Shown here: positions 8,977 to 18,643 of the stretch, in pieces
Layout of the letters: each line of letters opens with the position of its first letter
How positions within the stretch are numbered: the first letter of the stretch is position 1
DNA from: CAYVXE01 sp964455375
GTDB lineage: Bacteria; Zhuqueibacterota; Zhuqueibacteria; Oceanimicrobiales; Oceanimicrobiaceae
NCBI GenBank assembly: GCA_964455375.1
Contig: CAYVXE010000003.1
Location: forward strand, 18,805 to 82,804
Length of the DNA: 64,000 nucleotides
Direction: 5' to 3'
Notes under the pieces: generated by a model
What the model was told of the DNA's origin: nothing
What the model saw: only the letters and a program-made list of their open reading frames with translations
Database searches by the model: none
Program-made: the position numbers and the translations under genes

Positions 8977-10256
8977 CAGGTTTTAATCTGAATGTAGACG
9001 TCCTTCTTTATTTTCTCAACCCATTTTTCAAATTCTTTTCGTTGCTTAAGATCCAGCGCCCATTGTTCAATTTGTTCCCAATCGTCTTTAATGTTGAGTT
9101 TGCGAGCTTTTTTTCGATCTTCCAACAGGATCAAATGATAACCAAATTTGGTTTTTAGAGGATCGGATATCTCACCCTCTTTTAGTCCTACCACCGCTTG
9201 TTTAAAAGCTTTAATTTCGAACTGATCAACATCGAACCAACCGAGTTCTCCACCCTTTTCCGCTGTGGATTTATCCTTCGAGTACTTTTTTGCAGCGTCT
9301 GCAAAGGATATTTCACCGGCTTCAATCTGTTGTCTTAATTTATTAAGCCGTTCAACCGTAGCGACGGCATCATCCGGAGATGTGTCTACCCGGAGGAGAA
9401 TATGACGCACGTCTATTTTTTCGCCGACTTTTTTCTTAAGTTGAATGATATGGAGGCCAAATTGCGTTCGGACAATTCCAGAAATTTCACCAGGATTAAG
9501 ATTGAAGGCGACTTCTTCGAACTCTTTAACCAGATCGCCACGAGACATCAAGCCGAGCTCCCCACCTTTTGGAGCGGACGGACCCTCAGAATATTTTCGA
9601 GCCAGTTCGCCAAAATCTTCGCCTTTTTTTAACCGTGCCAGCAGCGCGTCCGCTTTTTTTCTGGCTTCAGCCATAGCTGCCTCGCTCGGTTCAATGTCTA
9701 CTAAAATGTGCCTAAGTTTAACAGACTCGTTTACCTGAGGCAAACTATCCCGGAAAGTATTGTAAAATCGCTCTACTTCCCGCCTGGAGATTTGTATTTC
9801 ATGGGCCTTTTGTTCCCTCAGGCGCTGCACCAACAATCTTTCCTTAACCTCATCCCGGAAGTCCCGTCGAATCTCACGAATTGTGGTGCCAAAATACTCT
9901 TCGACTTTCTGTTCCGAGCCCAATTGCTGCACCATGCCCTGAATCTGCTGGTCCAAAACGGCATCAATCTGTTTGTCGCTGACCTCAACACTATCTTCTT
10001 TCGCCTTCACAAGCAAAACTTTCTGAATGATTAAATTCTCCAGCGTTTGTTTCATCAGACGCTGAAATTTTGCGGGTTCCTTTTGAACATCAATACCCAT
10101 TTGCAAAGCTGTACTATACGAAAACTGCTCAAGTTCAGATTTAAGAATGATGTTATCATCCACAATCGCGATGATTTTATCCAGCGGGGTCTGAGAAAAA
10201 AGATTACCCGAGATGAATAAAACAAGCATTATAACTATGTGCTTAACGTGTTTCAA
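8976..10256 (-). CDS. surA: Periplasmic peptidyl-prolyl isomerase/chaperone SurA
   Basis: A 426-residue protein with a signal peptide (ending LFSQ near residue 22), a SurA-type N-terminal helical chaperone domain (about 23-175), and two parvulin-type PpiC domains (about 180-275 and 282-380). Each isomerase domain shows the family RHIL...GGELG...FG(L/Y)H pattern. In Gram-negative bacteria SurA escorts outer-membrane barrel proteins through the periplasm. It overlaps the upstream single-domain isomerase by 4 bases. Two intact rotamase domains match the classical SurA layout. Confidence 0.9.
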   Translation of the reverse strand: MKHVKHIVIMLVLFISGNLFSQTPLDKIIAIVDDNIILKSELEQFSYSTALQMGIDVQKEPAKFQRLMKQTLENLIIQKVLLVKAKEDSVEVSDKQIDAVLDQQIQGMVQQLGSEQKVEEYFGTTIREIRRDFRDEVKERLLVQRLREQKAHEIQISRREVERFYNTFRDSLPQVNESVKLRHILVDIEPSEAAMAEARKKADALLARLKKGEDFGELARKYSEGPSAPKGGELGLMSRGDLVKEFEEVAFNLNPGEISGIVRTQFGLHIIQLKKKVGEKIDVRHILLRVDTSPDDAVATVERLNKLRQQIEAGEISFADAAKKYSKDKSTAEKGGELGWFDVDQFEIKAFKQAVVGLKEGEISDPLKTKFGYHLILLEDRKKARKLNIKDDWEQIEQWALDLKQRKEFEKWVEKIKKDVYIQIKT

Positions 10257-11119
10257 TTTACTTTTTCTCCTTTATTCAATAATGAATCCAGTGTTGCGGC
10301 ATTGAGAAGTTGGAAATTAGTCTGTATTTTGAATTTACTTTTCGTTTGCAGCAAAAAGCGCTGATATTTTTCCCGTTTTTTCTTCGTGGTTAATTTTAAA
10401 CGAATCTCTTCTTTAACCGTCTCAAGCTTTCTTTCATCACCTTTTTTTAGTTTGTCAAGGACAAACAAAACATGATAACCATAATTAGACTTGATCGCTC
10501 TCGTAAACCGGCCGGGGCGGACGTTAAAAACCACATTTGCAATTTCAGGAATGACATCCCCTCTCACAAAATAACCCCAATCCCAATCATCGATCTTTAG
10601 AGAGTCTCCAAAAACAGCTTTAATAATTTCAGGGAATTTCTCACCATTTGCAAGGCGTCTGCGGAAAACATTGGCGGCTTTAGTGGTTTTAAACAAAGCA
10701 TGGTACGCTTTTACCATATCCTCTTCCAAAATAAAACTGTCTTTATTGTTTTCATAATAGGTCTTTATTTCATCTTCGGAAACCGAAATGTTATTTCCGA
10801 TAGCAGTTTCAATTAATTTACTCACTAACAATTCTTTGCGTAATCTTTCAACTTGTTTTTGCAAATCAGGACGCTCATCAAAACCTCGCTTGTCTGCTTC
10901 CTGATAGAGTACTTCATTATTAATCCATTGCAGAACCAATTCACGGATTTCAACATCTGAAAGATCGTGCCGTATTTGAACGGGAATATCTTCGATTAAA
11001 TCCGTTAAGGTCAGGGTTGCTTTACCCACTCTGGCGATGACTCTCTCATTTTCGTTTTGCTTCTTACAACTTATCACGAACAACAAAACAACACATGCTA
11101 TCAGTAACCCTTTATTCAA
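10253..11119 (-). CDS. PpiC-type peptidyl-prolyl isomerase lipoprotein
   Basis: A 288-residue protein with a lipoprotein signal (VISC, acylated Cys18), a helical N-terminal region (EVLYQEADKRGFDERPDL is typical of SurA/PrsA) and one parvulin domain at about 140-235 (ending SNYGYHVLFVLDKL). It probably assists folding of envelope proteins while anchored to a membrane. It overlaps both neighbours by 4 bases (mfd upstream, surA downstream), so the three are translationally coupled. The isomerase core is less canonical than in the SurA neighbour, so catalytic activity is uncertain. Confidence 0.85.
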   Translation of the reverse strand: MNKGLLIACVVLLFVISCKKQNENERVIARVGKATLTLTDLIEDIPVQIRHDLSDVEIRELVLQWINNEVLYQEADKRGFDERPDLQKQVERLRKELLVSKLIETAIGNNISVSEDEIKTYYENNKDSFILEEDMVKAYHALFKTTKAANVFRRRLANGEKFPEIIKAVFGDSLKIDDWDWGYFVRGDVIPEIANVVFNVRPGRFTRAIKSNYGYHVLFVLDKLKKGDERKLETVKEEIRLKLTTKKKREKYQRFLLQTKSKFKIQTNFQLLNAATLDSLLNKGEKVN

Positions 11120-14100
11120 AAGGAATCCTCCTCCTGTTTAGTCACAATCGGTTCGGAATTATCTTCAGGGTCGTCAGCAGCCGTTAAACTTTGCAAAAAT
11201 GTTACAACTGTTTGCAAATGTTGTTTTTTATCTCCATGCAGTGCTAACCGCAGCCCTAATCTTTTCTCCTGAATGAATTCAAACGGCTCGCTGGCATGCT
11301 CCAGAATTGAACCAAGCCACGATTTAAAATGTTCCCCTTTTAAATTTAATAGTTCGGGAATAAATTTTCCAATCATTTCTTCATTATTTACGCAAATGTA
11401 ATTTAATGACAGTCTTTTTGCTAAGATTCTGATGGCGACAAAATTAAGTAAATTATCCACTGCTTCATGCAGCTTACCGAAACGATCGTGCAGCTCCTCA
11501 CGGATATCATCGATGGATTTCAGTGATTCTGCGCTTGTTAATCGTTTATAGATATCGATTCGCTCCGGTGATGCGTTCACATACTCCTCCGGTAAGTAAG
11601 CGTCGAATTCAATCTCAACCCTGGTTTCGAATTCCGGCTGTCCCGACTCAACCGCATCATGTTCAACCTTTAGCTCCTTCACAGCTTCATCCAGAATTTT
11701 ATTATAGAGATCAAAGCCCAGTGCATCGATAAACCCGGTTTGTTCTGCACCTAAAAGATTGCCGGCACCCCGGATTTCCAGATCTCTCATAGCCAGGCTG
11801 CCGCCAGAACCTATTTCAGAAAACTCTTCGATGGCATTTAATCGTTTCAGCGCATCGTGTGTGAGGGTTTCAATTGGTGGGATGAGCAAATACGCATACG
11901 CTCTTTGATGCGAACGGCCCACCCTTCCTCGCAATTGATAGAGCTGTGCTAATCCCAGCTTGTCCGCATGATCAATAATAATTGTATTCACATTCGGCAT
12001 ATCCAATCCGGACTCAATGATCATGGTCGCCACTAAAATATCAAAACGCCGGTTCATAAAATCTATCATGATCCGTTCCAATTCCCGTTCATGCAACTGT
12101 CCATGCGCGCAGGCAATTCGTGCTTCCGGTATCAGGCGTTGTAGCATTTCTTGGATTTTATGAATACTTCTGACACGGTTGTGCACAAAGAACACCTGAC
12201 CGCCTCGTTCCAGTTCACGCAAAATAACTTCACGAATATAACTTCGGTTGAAGCTTAATATTTCCGTAACAATGGGCAGCCTGTTTTTGGGAGGCGTATT
12301 AATGTTTGTCATGTCACGAGCCCCCATAAGCGAAAACTGCAATGTTCTGGGAATCGGTGTCGCTGTTAAGGTAAGGACATCAATGGTCACACGCATCTTT
12401 TTCATTTTTTCTTTGTGGGTCACGCCGAATCTTTGCTCTTCATCGATAATTAAAAGACCGAGATTTGCAAATTCAACGTCTTTTGAAAGCAACCGGTGCG
12501 TACCGATGATAATATCGATTGTCCCTTCTTTGAGCTTTTGAACAATCTCTTTTTGCTCCGCGCTCGTTTTGAACCGTGACAGCATTTCCACCCTTACGGG
12601 AAACTTTTCCAGACGATCCTTAAATGTGTTAAAATGCTGATAGGCCAAAATGGTTGTCGGCACCAGCATTGCCACCTGTTTGCCGTTTTCAGCCGCTTTG
12701 AAAGCAGCACGTACCGCAACTTCTGTTTTGCCGAATCCCACATCCCCACAGACAAGCCGGTCCATAGGGCGCAGACTCTGCATGTCCTGCTTCACTTCAA
12801 CGGTCGCGGTAAATTGATCCGGCGTATCTTCAAAAGGAAACGATGCTTCCAATTCCTGCTGCCAGAGAGAATCCTCATCAAATGCATAACCGTTCTGTGC
12901 TTTCCGCTTCGCATAAATCTCTATTAACTCTTTGGCAATGTCCTTTATTTTCCTTTTTGTGTTTGCTTTGATCCGTTGCCATTCCGGAGAACCAAGTTTA
13001 CTCAACGCCGGTTGAGCACTGTCTTTAGATGAATATTTGTTCACCCTGTCCATTCTTTCAACACGGACATAAACTTTATCTTTATCTTTGTACTCTAAAT
13101 GCAAACATTCCCGTTCATGCCCCTGAACGGTGATCTTTTTTAACCCAAGAAACCGTCCGATGCCAAAGTCTACATGGACAACAAAATCCCCGATGGCCAA
13201 CTGTTTCAATTGTTTTGGTGTGAGACCCGGTGTTGTTCGTTTCAGCGCTTTCAGTCGTTTCGAGCGGCCGTAAAACTGGTGGTCGGTGAAAACGACCAAA
13301 TTACCTCCCGGGTAGACGAACCCGCGATGCAACCCCAAGGCAGCAACGGTCATATTTTCTACCAGTACCTCCTCTTCGGAGAAAATAGATTTGAGCCGTC
13401 CCGCTTGTGCCTCTGAGTCCCCTAAAAACAAAATGGTTGGCGGATCGGGATTGTTACTCAACTTTTCGCCATTAAACCTCTCCAGGCTTTCTTTAAGTAA
13501 TTTTAAATTGCCATTAAAAGCAGCCTGCGGCTTACTTTGAAAGTCTATCAAATGTTCATAACGTGAACCAATGGAAACTGTATGAATTTGCTTGAACTGA
13601 CGCAACGTTTTTTCTATAAACGACCATGTTGACTCTGAATTTTGTTTTCCGTTGGACTTGTTGGGAAGAGTGGCTTCCCAATCTGTTATCTCTTTCTTTA
13701 TAATGTCCGGCTCATCGAGAACAATAATCGCATCGTCTCGAAAGTAATTTAAAAGACTCTCGTTCTGTCCTTCTGTTGCTATCATCATCAACTCCAGGTC
13801 CTGCGGGAAAACCGTCACCTTTTTAACTTGAGACGTTGACCTTTGTGTTAATGGATCAAACGTTCTGATAGATTCTATTTGATTTCCCCAGAACTCCAAT
13901 CGGTATGGCGTCTCGGACGAATACGGAAACAAATCAACAATGCCACCGCGCACACAAATCTCGCCAGGCTGCTCAACACGTGATTCATGAGCAAAACCCA
14001 AATCCACAAGCCGGGCAACAGAAGAATCAAAATTACGTTCTTCTCCGACTTCAAAAGATACCTGCTCCCTTAAAAATTGCTCTCGACGGGGGAATTTTTC

Positions 14101-14487
14101 CAATAAACACGATGTGTGGGCCACCACAAGCTGTTCAACGTTTTGCGCCAATGCTTCCAATGTGGACAAACGAACTTCCTTTGCCGCCCCTTTCGACAGA
14201 TCAATTCCTCTCCTTCTACCAGAACTGTCAGGGAAGAAAGAGACATTCTCCACCCCAAGAAGCCGCTGTAAATCCTCTTTTATTTCCTCGGCATCCAAAG
14301 AATGCGAAGCCAGAAAAATCACTTGTTTTGCCGTCGCCTGAAAAATGAACGCCAACATCAATGCTTTCAAGCTACCGGCAAGTCCTTTCGCGTGAACAAC
14401 GGCGCTCTTTTGAAGCAGCTTTTGCAATTCCCCGGCTTGATCGGATTGCCGAAATTTTTCTAACAAAATGTCTGAAATATTTTTCAC
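11116..14487 (-). CDS. mfd: Transcription-repair coupling factor Mfd
   Basis: Mfd removes RNA polymerase stalled at DNA lesions and recruits UvrA. The 1123 residues have the family layout: UvrB-like N-terminal domains, the RNA-polymerase-interaction domain (GDFVVHVDFGIGRFLGL), then an SF2 translocase with Walker A GDVGFGKTEVAVRAA near residue 580, a DEEQ box, the LTATPIPRTL motif, and LRGRVGRS in the second lobe. A TRCF C-terminal domain follows. It begins 1 base after the rsmG stop and overlaps the isomerase lipoprotein by 4 bases. Length is normal and no key motif is missing. Confidence 0.97.
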   Translation of the reverse strand: MKNISDILLEKFRQSDQAGELQKLLQKSAVVHAKGLAGSLKALMLAFIFQATAKQVIFLASHSLDAEEIKEDLQRLLGVENVSFFPDSSGRRRGIDLSKGAAKEVRLSTLEALAQNVEQLVVAHTSCLLEKFPRREQFLREQVSFEVGEERNFDSSVARLVDLGFAHESRVEQPGEICVRGGIVDLFPYSSETPYRLEFWGNQIESIRTFDPLTQRSTSQVKKVTVFPQDLELMMIATEGQNESLLNYFRDDAIIVLDEPDIIKKEITDWEATLPNKSNGKQNSESTWSFIEKTLRQFKQIHTVSIGSRYEHLIDFQSKPQAAFNGNLKLLKESLERFNGEKLSNNPDPPTILFLGDSEAQAGRLKSIFSEEEVLVENMTVAALGLHRGFVYPGGNLVVFTDHQFYGRSKRLKALKRTTPGLTPKQLKQLAIGDFVVHVDFGIGRFLGLKKITVQGHERECLHLEYKDKDKVYVRVERMDRVNKYSSKDSAQPALSKLGSPEWQRIKANTKRKIKDIAKELIEIYAKRKAQNGYAFDEDSLWQQELEASFPFEDTPDQFTATVEVKQDMQSLRPMDRLVCGDVGFGKTEVAVRAAFKAAENGKQVAMLVPTTILAYQHFNTFKDRLEKFPVRVEMLSRFKTSAEQKEIVQKLKEGTIDIIIGTHRLLSKDVEFANLGLLIIDEEQRFGVTHKEKMKKMRVTIDVLTLTATPIPRTLQFSLMGARDMTNINTPPKNRLPIVTEILSFNRSYIREVILRELERGGQVFFVHNRVRSIHKIQEMLQRLIPEARIACAHGQLHERELERIMIDFMNRRFDILVATMIIESGLDMPNVNTIIIDHADKLGLAQLYQLRGRVGRSHQRAYAYLLIPPIETLTHDALKRLNAIEEFSEIGSGGSLAMRDLEIRGAGNLLGAEQTGFIDALGFDLYNKILDEAVKELKVEHDAVESGQPEFETRVEIEFDAYLPEEYVNASPERIDIYKRLTSAESLKSIDDIREELHDRFGKLHEAVDNLLNFVAIRILAKRLSLNYICVNNEEMIGKFIPELLNLKGEHFKSWLGSILEHASEPFEFIQEKRLGLRLALHGDKKQHLQTVVTFLQSLTAADDPEDNSEPIVTKQEEDSF

Positions 14488-14488
14488 T

Positions 14489-15202
14489 CTACTCTAAACG
14501 TTTTTTTACAATCACGATTCTCTGTTTTTGAAACAGCCCCCTCTTGTCACAAGGAAAGAATTCTGACCTCACCTGAACATCTGAATATGCATCTAATAAA
14601 ATGTCTATTTCATCGTTTACCTTACTGCCTTTGATCGAGATCATTTGGCCGTCGGACTTCAAAAAAAAACGCGCCATATCATACAGTTCTTTTAAACCGG
14701 CTACGGCACGGTTTAAAACAAGATCAAACTCTCCAGTGAACGCTGATTCTCGTGCAGATTTTTCCGCTCTATCACAGACAACTGTAGCATGCTCCAACCC
14801 TGTAATCTGCAACAGTTTTTTTAGAAAAAGACATTTCCAGCGCGTTGAATCCAACAAAACCATTTCCAGTTGCGGTTGCATAATTTTTAATGGCACTCCA
14901 GGGAAACCACCACCAGTGCCCAGGTCCACTACTTTTTGGGGACCACTAACTTCATCAAAAAGGACAAGAAGCGCCGACTCCAAAAAATGCCGTTCGACAA
15001 TTCGTTTCTCATCTCCCCTGGACATCAAATTTGCTTTTTGATTCCATTGCAGCAACAAATCATAATACTTACCAAACATCTCTTCCTGTTGTAGAGTCAA
15101 TGGCAATTCATACTCTATAAAAAGATTTTGTAGTTTCTCTAAATCCAAAAAGCAAAAACCCTTTTCTCCATAATTTAATGTTTCACGTGAAACATTAACC
15201 AT
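14489..15202 (-). CDS. rsmG: 16S rRNA (guanine527-N7)-methyltransferase RsmG
   Basis: RsmG methylates G527 of 16S rRNA using S-adenosylmethionine. The SAM-binding motif VVDLGTGGGFPGVPLKI and the NRAVAGLKEL segment identify it. The frame is open further upstream (to 15349), but that stretch is the shadow of the mnmG end. The ATG at 15202 (product starting MVNVSRETLN, 237 residues) gives the normal family length and an 8-base overlap with mnmG. A perfect parS site (15179-15194) is embedded in codons 3-8 of this reading frame, so the protein's N-terminus is partly dictated by a chromosome-segregation site. Confidence 0.95.
   Translation of the reverse strand: MVNVSRETLNYGEKGFCFLDLEKLQNLFIEYELPLTLQQEEMFGKYYDLLLQWNQKANLMSRGDEKRIVERHFLESALLVLFDEVSGPQKVVDLGTGGGFPGVPLKIMQPQLEMVLLDSTRWKCLFLKKLLQITGLEHATVVCDRAEKSARESAFTGEFDLVLNRAVAGLKELYDMARFFLKSDGQMISIKGSKVNDEIDILLDAYSDVQVRSEFFPCDKRGLFQKQRIVIVKKRLE
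15179..15194. promoter_or_regulatory. parS site 1 (ParB binding, centromere-like)
   Basis: The 16-base sequence TGTTTCACGTGAAACA is identical to the classical Bacillus subtilis parS consensus. The palindrome extends perfectly to 24 bases (15175-15198). It lies inside the start of rsmG and runs up to the mnmG stop codon. ParB binds here to nucleate the partition complex. No parA or parB gene is in the window. Confidence 0.93.
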
Positions 15203-17075
15203 GTTCCCGAGACAAGTGTACAAGCAACACCGATACGTCTGCGGGCGACACCCCGGAAATTCTCGTCGCTTGACCGATCGTTTGCGGCTTAATTTTATGT
15301 AGCTTTTCCCGTGCTTCGGCAGAAAGCGCTGAAATAGCCTTAAAGTCAAATTGGAATGGTATTTTCTTTGCTTCCAGATCCTTTAATCGTTTTGCTTGCT
15401 CCGTTTGTCTGCGAATGAAACCCTCATACTTTATTTCAATTTCAACCTGATTCCGCACGTCATCCCAAAAATCGTCATCCCAAACAGTCAAAACCGTCAA
15501 CTTTTCCAAGTCTTTCAAGTTTTCTATTTTAACTTCCGGTCTTTTTATGAGATTATAGATAGACTCTTTTTCCTTTATTGCTGTGGAATCTATTTTTTCT
15601 AAACGGGGATTCACGTCTTGTGCGCGCAACCTACACCTTTCAAAATCCGCAAGTGCTTGCTGAATCCGCTGCCGCTTTTGCAACAAGTGTTCATAGTCCG
15701 GTTCTGAAATCAGACCAAGGTTGTAACCAACCTCCATCAACCGCAAATCTGCATTGTCCTGACGCAAAATCAGCCGGTATTCAGCGCGTGACGTAAACAT
15801 TCGATACGGCTCTATGGTTCCTTTCGTTACCAAGTCATCGATCAAAACGCCAACGTACGCTTCGGAACGCTGCAACACAAACGGTTCCTCGTTGCGAATG
15901 TTCTTCACCGCGTTGACGCCAGCAATTAATCCCTGGCTTGCGGCCTCCTCATAGCCGGTGGTCCCATTTATCTGCCCGGCAAAAAACAGGCCCTCTACCG
16001 CTTTTGTTTCAAGCGTCTGGCGAAGCTGTGTCGGAGAAAAATAATCATATTCCACGGCATAACCAAAGCGAGTTACTTTAACATGCTCCAGGCCAGCGAC
16101 GGTTCTAATTCCATTGAACTGAACATCTTCCGGCAGGCTGGTCGAGAAACCGTTCACGTAATATTCTGTCGTGTGTCTACCCTCCGGTTCGAGAAATATT
16201 TGATGTCGATCCCGGTCTGCAAAACGGTTTAATTTGTCTTCAATAGACGGACAGTATCTGGGCCCGACACCCTTAATCCGGTCCGTAAACATTGGCGACT
16301 TGTCAAACCCCTTTTGCAGCTCTTCATGTGTTTTGGGGTTCGTATAGGTCAAATAGCACGGCATTTGTTCAAGGTTGAGCGCCGCGGTTTTATGGGAAAA
16401 AGGAACGGGCTTTTCGTCTCCTGGCTGGATTTCTGTTTTTGAAAAATCAATGGTGCTGCCATCGATTCGTGGGGGTGTCCCTGTTTTTAGTCTTCCCGAC
16501 TCAAAACCCAGCGCAACAAGACATTCGGTTATTCCCTCGGCGGCAAACTCTCCGGCGCGGCCGGCTTTATATTGGACTTCTCCCACATGAATAATACCAT
16601 TCAGAAAAGTTCCAGCGGTCAAAACAACTGCCCGTGTATGAATTACATGACCGGTTTCGGTTTTCACTCCGACAACACGAGAGCCTTTGATTTCCAATTC
16701 AACTCCCATTCCTTGCCGAATATCCAGATTCTTTTGTTCTTCACAACTCTGTCGTAGCGTTTGTGCGTAAAGCAATCTATCGCATTGCGCGCGTGGAGAC
16801 CAGACAGCAGGACCCTTGGATCGGTTTAGCATTCGAAACTGAATTCCCGCCGTATCGGTAACCACTCCCATTTCTCCGCCAAGCGCATCTATTTCTTTTA
16901 CCAATTGACCCTTGGCAAGGCCACCGATTGCTGGATTACACGACATCTGGCCGATGGTAAAAATATTCATGGTCAGCAACATGGTTTTGGCACCTAAGCG
17001 CGCGGCAACTAAGGCCGCCTCTGTCCCGGCATGACCCCCACCTACGACAACGACATCATATCTCTCTTCTTGCAT
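15195..17075 (-). CDS. mnmG: tRNA uridine-5-carboxymethylaminomethyl modification enzyme MnmG
   Basis: MnmG (GidA) works with MnmE to install the cmnm5 group on wobble uridine 34 of several tRNAs, using FAD and methylene-tetrahydrofolate. The 626 residues show the FAD-binding motif VVVGGGHAGTEAA at about 9-21, the family block SCNPAIGGLAKGQLVKEIDALGGEMG, and a GQINGTTGYEEAASQG segment. Length is normal. It lies between mnmE and rsmG, the common origin-proximal order, and parS sites flank both of its ends. Confidence 0.97.
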   Translation of the reverse strand: MQEERYDVVVVGGGHAGTEAALVAARLGAKTMLLTMNIFTIGQMSCNPAIGGLAKGQLVKEIDALGGEMGVVTDTAGIQFRMLNRSKGPAVWSPRAQCDRLLYAQTLRQSCEEQKNLDIRQGMGVELEIKGSRVVGVKTETGHVIHTRAVVLTAGTFLNGIIHVGEVQYKAGRAGEFAAEGITECLVALGFESGRLKTGTPPRIDGSTIDFSKTEIQPGDEKPVPFSHKTAALNLEQMPCYLTYTNPKTHEELQKGFDKSPMFTDRIKGVGPRYCPSIEDKLNRFADRDRHQIFLEPEGRHTTEYYVNGFSTSLPEDVQFNGIRTVAGLEHVKVTRFGYAVEYDYFSPTQLRQTLETKAVEGLFFAGQINGTTGYEEAASQGLIAGVNAVKNIRNEEPFVLQRSEAYVGVLIDDLVTKGTIEPYRMFTSRAEYRLILRQDNADLRLMEVGYNLGLISEPDYEHLLQKRQRIQQALADFERCRLRAQDVNPRLEKIDSTAIKEKESIYNLIKRPEVKIENLKDLEKLTVLTVWDDDFWDDVRNQVEIEIKYEGFIRRQTEQAKRLKDLEAKKIPFQFDFKAISALSAEAREKLHKIKPQTIGQATRISGVSPADVSVLLVHLSREHG

Positions 17076-17109
17076 TTTTTATAAATGGTTTAATTTTTCC
17101 AAGACAAAA

Positions 17110-17125
17110 TGTTTCACGTGAAACA
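17110..17125. promoter_or_regulatory. parS site 2 (ParB binding, centromere-like)
   Basis: A second perfect TGTTTCACGTGAAACA, within a 20-base perfect palindrome (17108-17127), lies in the short mnmE-mnmG gap, just after the mnmE stop. It is 1.9 kb from parS site 1 and about 6 kb from the inferred replication origin, a normal position for parS. Confidence 0.93.
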
Positions 17126-17130
17126 TTCAA

Positions 17131-18528
17131 TTATTTTCCGATACAAAACCTGGAGAAAACAACCCCGAGAATATCTTCTGTGGTAACTTCTCCAATAATT
17201 TCTCCCAAACAGTTAACGGCATCCCGGAAATCCTGAGCGACAAACTCTGACGAAAGACCTTTTTTTAAAGAACTCTCTGCAGATCTCAACAATTTAATTG
17301 CTTCTTGAAGGGCTTTCTTTTGCCGGACATTTGTGAGCACAACATCTGTTTGCGATGGCATCTTATTGCCGGTGGCTACTTCAATCAACTTTTTTTCAAG
17401 AGCGCTTAGCCCGTCATGTGTTTTCGCGGACATCCTTATCACATCCCCCTGGTTCACCAAACATTGAATTTTTAACAAATCGAGTTTGAGAGGTAGGTCT
17501 GATTTGTTGATGGAAAAAATCGTTTGTTTTTTTTTTGATAAAACCTCTTTCAGAATGACAATGTCCCTTTCTGTGAGTTTTTTTGACCCATCGAAAACAA
17601 AAAGAACAATATCGGCATCTTTTATCTGCTGAAAAGATCGCTTCACACCTTCCTTTTCGATCACGCTTTGCGTTTTGCGAATACCTGCGGTATCGACGAT
17701 CCTAAAGAGGACCCCCTGAATATCAAGTTGTTCCTCCAAAACATCCCGGGTGGTCCCGGAAATTTCCGTTACAATTGCCCGTTCCTCTTTGAGCAGTGCG
17801 TTTAAAATGCTGGATTTGCCAACATTGGGTTTTCCCACTATGGTTAGCTTTGCACCCTCGCGGTAAATTTTTCCCCGACGATAGGTTTGCAAAAAAGACT
17901 CTATTTCAGAAATGATTTTTTGTAACCGTATGAGGATGTCGGATTTGTCTGTAAACTCGACATCCTCTTCAGCAAAATCAAGCTCTAATTCCAGCAATGC
18001 CGCGATCTCGATTAAATCATTGCGGATTTTACGAATTTTCCTGGATAACCCTCCCTGAAATTGTGCAATGGCAGATCTTAACGACCAGTCCGTTTTTGCG
18101 GCAATGATATCCGCGACCGCTTCCGCCTGCGACAAATCCAGGCGCCCGTTTAAAAAAGCTCGCTCTGTAAATTCACCACGGCGCGCCATCCGTGCGCCAT
18201 TATCGAGAATCAATTGCAGCACTCTTCTCGAAAGATAGCGACCACCATGACAGCTTATTTCAACCAGGTCTTCAGTCGTGTACGATTTCGGCGATCTGAA
18301 AATCGTTACCAGAACTTCATCAAGTAGTTGACTTGTTTTGCCTTGGGTTTTATCGAAGACTTTCGCGAGATACGCTTTGTGTGATTCTGCTGCACCAAGG
18401 TTTATCTTACAATTCAGGACTGACTTGGCAATTTCGATTGAATTCGACCCGCTAATCCGTATAATCGCAATACCTCCGGTTCCATGTGGGGTGGAAATCG
18501 CCGCTATGGTATCATCATAATTATACAT
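17131..18528 (-). CDS. mnmE: tRNA modification GTPase MnmE
   Basis: MnmE (TrmE) is the GTPase partner of MnmG in wobble-uridine modification. The 465 residues contain the N-terminal folate-binding region (DTIAAISTPHGTGGIAIIRI), the helical domain, and a G domain with Walker A GKPNVGKSS near residue 230, DTAGIR near 280 and a guanine-recognition NKSD. The C-terminus is the diagnostic C-(I/L/V)-G-K tetrapeptide (CIGK). It is followed by a parS site and mnmG. A terminator lies between yidC and this gene, so it probably has its own promoter or depends on read-through. Confidence 0.97.
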   Translation of the reverse strand: MYNYDDTIAAISTPHGTGGIAIIRISGSNSIEIAKSVLNCKINLGAAESHKAYLAKVFDKTQGKTSQLLDEVLVTIFRSPKSYTTEDLVEISCHGGRYLSRRVLQLILDNGARMARRGEFTERAFLNGRLDLSQAEAVADIIAAKTDWSLRSAIAQFQGGLSRKIRKIRNDLIEIAALLELELDFAEEDVEFTDKSDILIRLQKIISEIESFLQTYRRGKIYREGAKLTIVGKPNVGKSSILNALLKEERAIVTEISGTTRDVLEEQLDIQGVLFRIVDTAGIRKTQSVIEKEGVKRSFQQIKDADIVLFVFDGSKKLTERDIVILKEVLSKKKQTIFSINKSDLPLKLDLLKIQCLVNQGDVIRMSAKTHDGLSALEKKLIEVATGNKMPSQTDVVLTNVRQKKALQEAIKLLRSAESSLKKGLSSEFVAQDFRDAVNCLGEIIGEVTTEDILGVVFSRFCIGK

Positions 18529-18563
18529 CTTAAGTAATTATAAATTAAAAACTTAAATAAAAT

Positions 18564-18600
18564 AAAACCGCCCCACAAAAGAAAAAGGGGGGCGTTTTTA
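18564..18600 (-). terminator. Rho-independent terminator after yidC
   Basis: Read on the minus strand, AAAAC-GCCCC pairs with GGGGC-GGTTTT around a U-rich loop and is followed by an A/T-rich tail. The stem contains about five G:C pairs. It lies 44 bases beyond the yidC stop, in the gap before mnmE, and would separate the rpmH-rnpA-yidD-yidC unit from mnmE. The A-run on the other side could make it bidirectional, though no plus-strand gene ends here. Confidence 0.75.
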
Positions 18601-18643
18601 TTTCGACTCGTAAATTTATTGTATCTATCTATTTCTTTTTCGC

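Noticed and set aside
15203..15349. N-terminal extension of RsmG
   Set aside because: It is the shadow of the mnmG 3' end and carries no RsmG homology.
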